Source of the DNA: Argentina anserina
Taxonomy: Eukaryota; Streptophyta; Magnoliopsida; Rosales; Rosaceae
Direction: 5' to 3'
NCBI RefSeq assembly: GCF_933775445.1
Contig: NC_065875.1
Coordinates: 19,653,555-19,717,554 of the forward strand
DNA: 64,000 nt
Below are positions 55,438 through 64,000 of the stretch, one piece after another. The position numbers were made by a program, and so were the translations under genes. Within the stretch, counting starts at the first letter, position 1. Each line of letters begins with the position of its first letter. The notes under the pieces were generated by a model. The model did no database searches and was not told the origin of the DNA. It saw nothing but the letters and a program-made list of their open reading frames with translations.

Positions 55438-57728
55438 TGCTAATGTGCTTTCTTCAAGTCCTGTAATGCTCACACGGTGCAGCAGTGCTTCAATTCCAGA
55501 GGAATCTAAACATTTGTAGAAACTAGTAAACGCTTGCGACAGTTCACTTGTTTTTCCAAAGATTACTGCTTATGGTCATTGAACCAACTAACCGTCAACT
55601 ACAAGTTCATACATTCCCAGAATAAATGCTCAAGAGCAAAGCTAATCTGCACAAAGCTACCTGGCCTCCTAACCTCTCTCACCTAACAATCCACCATTAA
55701 AAGTCGATCTTATTGCAGTAGAACTTGTCGAAGTCATGAGAAAAATGAGACCTAGCTAACTAAGGGTCAGAATAACACAGAGGCGGACCTAAGGGTAAGC
55801 ACGCCCATCTCCTGCTAGGTAAGTAAATTTGGGTCAGGTTAAGGAAAAAGTTTCTGCTGGGAAAATATCTCAAGTCCAAGTGCCCAACGCATAATTGGTA
55901 TTAACTATTTTTATAATCAAGGTGACCTACATCTTCTTCTTTATTTTAATTGCTGAATCAGTCATTTCTCCCTCCAATGTTGTGCTTCTACGTACTCTCC
56001 TTCTGTCCTTTAGACCTTCTTCTTGTACCTTCACTGAAGTCGCCAAGCCCGACTGTCCGAGCCTCCACGCGTATGCCTTCTTAATTTTTTCAAATTTGAT
56101 TAGAGTTTGAATTAAAGTTTTATCTGTGCAAAATTGTATTATTTCTTTAAGTTTGGGTATTAGGTTGTTTAATCTGTGATGGGATTTGGGAATTCACTCA
56201 ATTGAGATTGTATATTGTGATATCAGGATTTTATTGTTGGTATTATATAATGATTATAATCTATTGTTTTACTTTTATCATAATCTGTTATCTTTTGTAT
56301 TTTGTAATTGTATAATCTATTGTTTTAGAGATTGTTTTTCTTGTACAATATAAAACAACTTGCACTGAGAGCGTGTAAAACTAAATAAATGAACAGAGGC
56401 ATAAACAATTACTAAGACTCTCCAGCTTACTTGATCTAATCTTGCTTATGTTAAGAGGACTTGAACATAATGTTGTGAATATGATTGTGTAATGTGATAC
56501 TTATTGGGATTTGTATTTCAAATATGGTTTTGTATAATCTATTTTTATTTCTTTCGATCAAGTTTGTATAATTTAGTATTAGATTAATAGGATTTGACAT
56601 AATCTATTTTCTATGAACTTTTCCGCTCACATAACTTTTGAACGCTAAATTCGCCACAGGAATAACATCTTTCTTTCAATCAAGTTATGAGTTATGACTA
56701 CTACTTAGGGTAGTAGCCGAGTGTGATGATCCCTGTATTATTCCATTCCTTGTAAAGCATCATCATCAATTTATCATCTGATACATTTACAGGCCTTATT
56801 AGAAGCTTGATATGCATCACAAAATCAACGCAAACCTACTACAGTACGGTTAGCCCAACATTTGGGCTTTGATGTTGGTCCATTATTGTATTTAGAAGCT
56901 ACATGGGGTTGTGTTATCTTTTCATTCTTTTGACTTCATTGGACAATAATCAATGGTTATCAAGCACTCCCTTTTTTTCTTCCTCTTTTTTCTCATACCC
57001 CAATGGGCAATGGCCTTATGGCCTCATCCTATTTCATTTTACTATAGATGAACACTGTAATATCCAAAGCTCAAAAGCTCACCGACAAGTTTCACCCCGA
57101 TTACATTGTCAGTACTATGCACTAAAATCGACATTACTATCATGTTTAACTAAATTTATAACATGAGCAACGGCCAATGATCTAGCTAGTCATTTACTTT
57201 CAAATGGTAGTGTTCTGTACTTACCGGCCAGTTACCACTATATTCAGAAACTTAATTGTAATTGTTTCGTTAGAGGTCTACGTTCGGTTAAATATGTAGG
57301 TACGTAGTCTCAATAAACCTAGAAATTAAGAAAGAAGAAATGACATGTGCATGATCTATGATTATATGCATCGTCATCTAAAAAATTATAGAGGAAATAA
57401 GTCCTGATATATGATTTTCTGCTGGTTGTGAAAAATCTGAACATGCTAGATCGCTAGCAGTACTTGTTTAAGTTTTTCTACCGTTAATGAGTGGTAGAGG
57501 ATATCAAATGAGCAGTGTTTGGAACTTGCATGGGAGTACCTAAGTGGTAGTGGTAAAAGATGCAGAAAAGGAAAAGGACACAAGCAGTGGGGAATAGAGA
57601 AAGGGACAAGCTCAATGACAGAGATTCCATTTGCAGAGAAACGTCTTCATCAAAAACAAGTAAAGCTGATCGATCGGAGTAAGTAGAATAGCAAAACTTA
57701 ATTTGTTTGAGGGTCCTTATCTTCTTCC

Positions 57729-57818
57729 TTATCCATGCCAGTCCTGGCCATTACAGTAGTACCAGTTCCTCCAGTCCTCATCCTTCACCCACTGATCACC
57801 AAGAACAACAAGCTGCAT
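57729..57818 (-). other. Possible small ORF, 29 aa, unrecognised
   Basis: Minus-strand ATG to TAA encoding MQLVVLGDQWVKDEDW followed by a Trp/Tyr-rich end (NWYYCNGQDWHG). The composition (five Trp in 29 residues) is unlike random AT-rich sequence. It could be a small peptide, a last exon of an unrecognised gene or chance. Confidence 0.2.
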
Positions 57819-59125
57819 GCCTGGCTTATCCTCTCCCGGCGCGGTCCTTTCCTTCTCAATAGCCAAGTCTATGTTCATGCATAGACCACATACACTAACG
57901 AATTCGTCTCACTCTGTAACTTTACTCTTCCATCTACATGACTTTGATCAGTTTGATGCATGCTTAGATTCCCTAGCAGGTAATATACTGATCGATCGAG
58001 CTGGCATTGTGACTTCTATCTGCCTATTGCCATCTACATGACTTACAAGTTACCCCACTGAGATGCTCACTCCCACGAATCATCCATATATATTATCACC
58101 CTCCCCATGCATATATTATGAATATATGAATGTCTAATAAGATGACTCATTGGATAATAACTGAGGCCACTATATAATACCATGGTCAATAATTGAGGCC
58201 TATCAGATTAGCGTACCTATGAAAAAAGGTGTTCTAAGCCTGTCTAGCTTTATGTTACTTCAATGATTCTCAATGCAATGCAGGATTACTGTTCTTTTTC
58301 CCAGGAAGAAGAAATTGACAGATAAAAAGCTCTGTCAATCGTATTTATTCAATCCAAAAGTGTAAAAGCAAAACAAGGGTTGTAATCAAATTGTCTACAC
58401 TCAGCTGGACAAAGACTTGCACCATATCTATGCCTCAAAAAAAATCATGAGACGAAGTAGAATGAGATAGGATGAAATGACATAGGTCTAATTTGGCCGG
58501 AGGTCTAACACATTCATCATTACGTTCAACTAGTTCATTTCTTGATAACCAGTAGTTGTACGAGGAGTCGAGGGTTTGGACCGTCTCCTGGGAGTCGTCT
58601 CTGAAATAGCCCCAAAAGTATTCACAATTTCACATAGCATTGAGTGCTTCATTTTTCTCAACAATGAAGAACTACTGTAGTACTGTACTACCAAGAAAAA
58701 CAAAAGACACAGAGACAAGAGATTCCGACTTCAAAAGGATAGAGAAAAATCACGGATGTTAATTAACTATGATCGAATTCACAACAAATCTCAAGCGAAA
58801 AGAACAGACCTGCATGTTTCACAATAAGTGGAGGTAATAGTCCGAGTACGTTCTGAACAGCTTTAGGGAGAAATAGTAATGGTAAAAGACTAAAAGGTGC
58901 AAAAGGGAAGAAAGACCGCAAGGACTAATTACTAGTGGGGGTGAGGGGTTGGATTGACAGAAAAGGACAAATAGATTGACAGAGATTCCATTTGCAGATT
59001 GCATGCAGAGATTCGTTTGCTGGATCATGCATTATAGAGAGAGACCGAAGCTAGCTCATTGTAAAAAAGCAGAAGCTATGTTTGCAGCTTATCTCCATGC
59101 ATTCCAGTTCAGCAGTATCAAGTCC

Positions 59126-59127
<2 letters not shown>

Positions 59128-59164
<37 letters not shown>
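59128..59164. repeat. GA microsatellite
   Basis: An uninterrupted run of about 18 GA units, often found in plant promoters and leaders. Confidence 0.9.
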
Positions 59165-59166
<2 letters not shown>

Positions 59167-59339
59167 GTTAATGGAAGTACGTAGACATCGATCAATATAT
59201 CACCTACTGTCAATCGTAATATTGTAATCATTTATCTCAACAGTATTATACGTACACTGCCCTCCTCTTACTTCATCGATCACATATTCACATTGATGCA
59301 TAATTAGTCAATTAGATTCCCATCTCTTAATCGATAGTT

Positions 59340-59749
59340 TGATGGGCTGGTATTATCCTATATTTTTATGCATCATATCCTTAGATATATGACATCGGTT
59401 GTACCCGGAGAGTATCATACACTTAAGGAAAATTATGGTCTAAGTGTCGTACCTGAACTTAGATACGGGAATTCTCATCTAGAGATACAAAAGAATTCAT
59501 TAGTTATATTAATACATAAATATGATTGTTAGTGGTTGATTATGATACCCTAGGTTTCATCTTGTTTGTTTATTTCATTTGTTATTGGAAAATCTAAAAA
59601 CCATATTTTGATTGCTTTGTGTTCTTAGTAGTTTAGATCAATTAAGTTAGGATTAAATCGATTCTCAATTTCTAGTTGGAACGATCTCGTACTTACACAC
59701 TATACTAACGACGATTCGTGCGCTTGTGAGTTTTAATTAAAATTTCTCA
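59340..59749 (+). repeat. 5' LTR, internally deleted
   Basis: The first 45 bp match the 3' LTR start; then it resumes at a GTCGTACCTG motif (59447) seen near 63968 in the 3' LTR, so most of the middle is missing. The end near TATACTAACGACGATTCGTG resembles the end of the 1.5-kb solo LTRs (TATACTAACGATGATG). Confidence 0.5.
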
Positions 59750-59900
59750 ATGATTGGTTTTAATTCTAATTTGATTGCTTTTATGTTTTCTTTTTCTAAC
59801 TTGTTTTCTTTTTTCAACTTATGTTTCGTTTCAGGTTCTCTACGTGTCTTTTTCAGCCAGTTTTGAACATCTTTTTAGAAGTTTTTATAGCCTTATTATA

Positions 59901-60987
59901 GGCATAAATGCCGATTTGCACCCCAAACTTGGCTGAAATTGTCAATTTACACCCCGAACTTACATTTGAGTTAATTTACCTCCTAAACTTGGGGTAAAAA
60001 TTGCCGATTTACACCCCGAACTTGTATTTGAGTCAATTTACCTCCTAAACTTGGTAAAAATTACCGATTTGCACCCCATCCGTTAAATTTAACTGTTTCT
60101 ATCCAATTTTGCGTCACATGTCATGCATTTAAGGGGTAGTATTGTCATTATATATTTATATTTTTCTTAAAAATAAATAAAAATATTATTTAAAATGAGG
60201 ATTATTTTGTTAATCAAATTATTTATTTATATCTTTTTTTCTACCTACTTAACCCTACTTTGAATTATATATTCAATATACCCACCCATTCAAATATAGT
60301 ATGTTGTGTATAAATATATTTTTATATGTATACATTGTTGGAGGATGAACAAAATGAGAATAATAACGACTAATAGAACAGAACGTAACCGTTTATTGAT
60401 TGATAATGAGGCCAATATATAGGCATTACATAACCACAATCCCGTAGGATTCGGAGTCCTAATCTATTACAGAGATGCAAATCTATCTCTAACAGAAAAC
60501 CTAATAACGCTAAGACACACACAATGGTAGAATAGTAATTCTCTCGGAACACACATTTATTTTTAATTTTCAATGTATTTATTTATTTATATTTTTTCTA
60601 ATATCTTTTAACATACCATATCACATAAAATAATAAATATATAAATCAATAACATGTTTCGAAAAAACAAACATTGTAGCAAGTGTGCCTCTTAAGTAAA
60701 TTTATTAATTTATTTCATTATTCAATATGAATAAATATATAATGACAATACTACCCCTTAAATGCATGACATGTGACTCAAAATTGGATAGAAACAGTTA
60801 AATTTAACGAATGAGGTGCAAATCGGCAATTTTTACCAAGTTTAGGAGGTAAATTGACTCAAATACAAGTTCGGGGTGTAAATCGGCAATTTTTACCAAG
60901 TTTAGAAGGTAAATTGACTCAAATGCAAGTTCGGAGTGCAAATTGACAATTTCAGCCAAGTTTGGGATGTAAATTGACATTTATGCC
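59901..60987. mobile_element. Mutator-like foldback element with long inverted repeats
   Basis: Starts GGCATAAATGCCGATTTG and ends ...AATTGACATTTATGCC, flanked by a perfect 9-bp duplication CTTATTATA (59892-59900 and 60988-60996), the Mutator length. Inverted repeats run about 290 bp inward and themselves contain two tandem units of about 60 bp (ACTTGTATTTGAGTCAATTT type). There is no transposase. A 216-bp solo LTR sits inside (60336-60551). Confidence 0.9.
60336..60551 (-). mobile_element. Solo LTR of the decayed Copia family
   Basis: Same family as 24520-24735 and 31203-31417 (AATAACG, GGCATTACATAACCACAATC and GAGTCCTAATCTATTA segments in common). Flanks TACAT and CACAT match at 4 of 5 bases. 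It is nested in the Mutator-like element. Confidence 0.85.
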
Positions 60988-60996
60988 CTTATTATA

Positions 60997-62886
60997 TCAT
61001 CGGAAAGCTCTGCGAGTCTACTTTCCAATGCAATCGACAGATTATCATTCTGAGCTCTGAGCTGAGAGATATTCGCGAAATACTGACCAATGCTCAATCT
61101 GCACGGAAATCAGACAGTTTTTATTTTGCTTCTAACTCAACTTTAAATTGACTCTGTGCTACTCTTCATTCATTCTCAGGGAGCTCTAAACTCTTCTCTT
61201 TACATTTTTGTTTTTATTTCTTATCTCCATACTTTTATTTGCATTGCTTGCTTTAATTCTTTCAACATTGGGGACAATGTTAGATTTAAGTGTCGGGGAA
61301 GGCATGCATTTTGATTTTGTTTTCTAGGTTATTAGTTTTGTTTGTTTCTATTTTTTTTTTTTCTTGAGTCTTAACTAGGATGCCTTTCAACAATTATGTC
61401 TAAGATGATTCTATATCTCTAAATTCATGTTTAAAAGTTGTTCATGCTATTGAGACTTGTTCGGTTTTATTCTTTGGTTAAATAGAATATATATGTAGCA
61501 TATGATGTGTAGTGGATATGGTCTTGTTAACATGGTACATGATATGAACATGTTAGGATGAGTTGTGTTTCAAAAAAATACCTTTGTCAGGATTTGAGCT
61601 TTATATGTGATTTCCTTCTTGAGCGTTAAATGAAAAATATTCTTATTTTCTTAGCTTGAGTTTTTGATCTCATTATTCTTTCAATTCGATTGATTACTTG
61701 CCATAGATTAAGTTTAATGGACTAGATAAATTACTAGAACTCACTCTTGTGCTATTCGAAACTTTTAGTCAATATATGTTCTGATTTTGGAAAGAATTAA
61801 AAGGACTTGGGATTTCCACCATTGTCAAATTTCCATGTATCCAATCTTTGTGCATACATGCACAACCCCTTAGATAACCCCTTTGAGCTTACATGTTTAG
61901 CCTTTTGGTTCATCACCTATATTATCATTTGCCTTTGAAGTCATAGTATATTTGCATCATTACCTTTATTATAAGGATTTAGTAAAACTATATTTTGGTG
62001 ATTTGTGCTTATTCAATAGAAAGAGGTGGTGATGAAGAGCAAGTGTGGGTGGGGATTGACTTATCCTTGAAAAAAAAATGTTGTTTCCGTGAATAAAAAA
62101 AGAAGAAGAAAAGAAAAATGAAGTTGAAGATAGTTTGAAAAGAGAAAAAAAGTACATGTATGATGGCATTGAAGAAGGAAAAAACAGTAGTAAAATAATG
62201 GATTAAGTCCCCATATGAGATTGAGGAGTTTGTTTGCAATTAAAGGCTTAATGTTGTTATTATTGGTCTTTGTCCTCTTTAGTGTTATTCTAAGGTGATC
62301 TTATGGTTTTACGAAGTTTTTATGATGTTTTGTATTTCCCTTATCCTTTTATACTTTAAAACCTAACCCTGGCTGGTTACAACCTTGATAGTTCTTTTAT
62401 GATCCTTATGATGGACAACCTTTGATATGTGGAGATGTGTTACAAGATTGAGCATATGGTTTGAGTTCATTTGTGCAAGTAATTGATATCATTGATGAGA
62501 TCTTTATTTTCACAAAGTGCTTTTCTTTTTTAATATGTGAGCTATTTGCTTGCCGATATATTTTCTCTCAGATATGCATTTAAGTGAATATGCTTTTAAG
62601 TATGAGTCTTAATTCTGAGAGAATAAAAAGTGTATCCATTGTGAGGTTGATTCATTACTTGTCTGAAACATGCTGAGCTCCACCCAATTACCATTGTTGC
62701 TAACAAGTCCTACATATAAATGTGTTATATATATGTTTTATTTAACTCCCAAATGATTCATGATTAAGTCTTGGTGGTATGTTATTCTTTTGTACATGAA
62801 AGTATGTGAGACCATTTTTGAAAGTTTGTTATCTTTTGTGTCTTTGTGGTTTTGAATTTTAGTTTTGCTCGAGGGTTAGCAAAGTC
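60997..62886 (+). other. Internal region of the terminal LTR element, no coding domain
   Basis: AT-rich, with a purine-tract-like phrase at 61283-61297 and A-rich low complexity at 62067-62150. No gag, protease, integrase or reverse transcriptase motif was found in any frame. Confidence 0.45.
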
Positions 62887-62902
62887 TAAGTGTGGGGGTA
62901 TT
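62887..62902 (+). promoter_or_regulatory. Polypurine tract of the terminal LTR element
   Basis: CTAAGTGTGGGGGTATT-type purine tract immediately before the LTR start TGATGTG. Confidence 0.75.
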
Positions 62903-64000
62903 TGATGTGCTCGTATTATCCTATATTTCTATGCATCATATTCTTAGTTTATATCTTTAGTTCTCTAATTTATTATGGATTTCTGTTATTTTAGTGTGTT
63001 TTCAGGTTTGTGTCAAAGAGAGAAGAAAATAAGCTAAAATGAGCTAACAAATATTAAATGGCAATTGTTTTTCATTGTTAGAATCTGCATGTGTAGAACA
63101 CCGACTTTGCCGAGCTACTGTGGGAGTTCTAGATCGAATTAGACCATGAGACTTATACTATTGGAAAGATACAAAAGTCTATTTTCTGTATGATTTTATG
63201 GATGTTGATTTTGATACTCTGAGAGGAAGTTAGGATCGTTTGAATTACGAGAGGTCAGAGCTGAAACCTGCCCGGGTTTGCTAACATTTATGGAGAACTC
63301 AAATTGTGTGGCCAAGATCATTCAATTCCAATACATCAATGTAAAATGATTCAGATGAAGATGCAGAGAGTACATGGATTCCTACTTTTACAAGAGATAT
63401 TTCAATGTTTTCATATTTCAATGTTTTCCTATTTCATATCAAGATACGAGTCTAAAACCAAGTCTTACAAAAGAACTAAAGTCAAAGATAATCAAGAATC
63501 TTTCCTACATAAGAGAGCACGAATTTCATATGAGATGAGGTCTCCAGAGTACAATGTAGACACCTATGGAGCATAGATCATCCATCAATCTTTCCCATTC
63601 CTTGCTTTTATTATTGTTGTTATGTTTTTCTTAGTCGTAGTTTGTTAAACTTTTTTCTAGGGTTAAGATAATGCCTTATCATGATTGTTTGTGTAGTTTA
63701 ATATTTTATTGATGGATTTATAGTTCTTTATGATGAATTCTTAGTCACTATTTGAATTAATGTTTTATGTTTAAGTTATTTGATTGATTATCTTAGGGCT
63801 TTGCATATAGTAATTAGAAGATGAATTTGAGGCGCACCTGCAATATAATTCCACTTAGCTTCTTGTGATTAAGAGTTTTGAATTATATTATTGTCATACA
63901 TGAAGTAATGATTTGCATGATTATCTTGTTTTCTAGAACGTAATAAGTTCTTTATGTTAAATTTATGTCGTACCTGGATAGACTTTATGCTAGGATATAT
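62903..64000 (+). repeat. 3' LTR, incomplete at the window edge
   Basis: Begins TGATGTGCTCGTATTATCC; the 63304-63576 frame inside it has no domain. The LTR end lies beyond 64000. Confidence 0.6.

Larger units (their letters stand above)
55438..59339. other. Intergenic, no protein-coding gene of confidence
   Basis: The first 300-400 bp are the likely promoter of the CYSTM gene at 54743. The rest is AT-rich with short frames lacking domains (55895-56110, 56903-57166, 58530-58718). TGACAGAGATTCCATTTGCAGA occurs at both 57617-57638 and 58979-59000 within loosely similar purine-rich context, suggesting a local duplication. A GA microsatellite lies at 59128-59164. Confidence 0.4.
59340..64000 (+). 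mobile_element. Plus-strand LTR element of Tat/Athila-like appearance, running off the window
   Basis: The same LTR start occurs at 59340 (TGATGGGCTGGTATTATCC) and 62903 (TGATGTGCTCGTATTATCC); both continue into ATGCATCATATxCTTAG. The second is preceded by the polypurine tract AAGTGTGGGGGTATT, and a related AAGTGTCGGGGAAGG lies at 61290, as in plant Tat-type Gypsy elements. The 3' LTR is at least 1,098 bp and continues past 64000. The interior (59750-62900) has no gag or pol frame, so this is a non-autonomous or heavily deleted element. It contains a Mutator-like foldback insertion. Confidence 0.65.

Noticed and set aside
1..64000. tRNA, rRNA, CRISPR or known plant microRNA genes
   Set aside because: I scanned for typical arms and common mature microRNA sequences by eye and found none; CRISPR arrays are not expected in a plant nucleus.

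Overview
This is a transposon-dense plant nuclear window. The host genes are typical of a core eudicot: a TIFY/JAZ repressor, proline-rich CYSTM proteins, a GEM-like GRAM-domain protein and a DUF2828 family member. The gene style and repeat load would fit a Rosaceae-type genome, but I cannot prove the species. Probable functional genes fill only a few kb; most of the rest is nested retrotransposons, DNA transposons and their debris.

Layout. 684-11165 is a minus-strand LTR element without recognisable pol. It is split by a plus-strand LINE (2239-9454, 16-bp target-site duplication), and the LINE is split by a DNA-transposon-like insert with inverted ends (about 4831-7760). That insert carries pieces of two host genes: an open, correctly spliced 3' two-thirds of an A1-type cyclin gene, and a fragment of an S-locus-type receptor kinase. 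13033-14772 is an apparently intact JAZ10-type gene whose Jas intron holds a MITE. 20496-22990 is a DUF2828 pseudogene interrupted by a hAT-like element. 24520-31417 is an old decayed Copia element. 31759-34188 holds a Tourist-like MITE and a 0.5-kb tandem duplication.

34818-55437 is a small cluster of three minus-strand CYSTM genes. The first (34818-37140) is a pseudogene with a solo LTR in its first exon. Two Copia elements (37172-43782 and 43999-50759), each carrying a nested solo LTR of the same 1.5-kb family, separate it from the second (51785-52743). The second is divergent from the GEM-like gene (53378-54325), and the third (54743-55437) converges on that gene. From 59340 to the window end is a plus-strand LTR element of Tat/Athila-like appearance holding a Mutator-like foldback element, which in turn holds a small solo LTR.

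Biological reading. JAZ10, the CYSTM proteins and the GEM-like protein belong to families linked to jasmonate, stress and ABA responses, but nothing in the sequence shows a functional unit beyond shared promoters. The most unusual object is the gene-capturing insert inside the LINE. Gene models come from reading exons and splice sites by eye; transposon limits rest on visible terminal repeats and target-site duplications.
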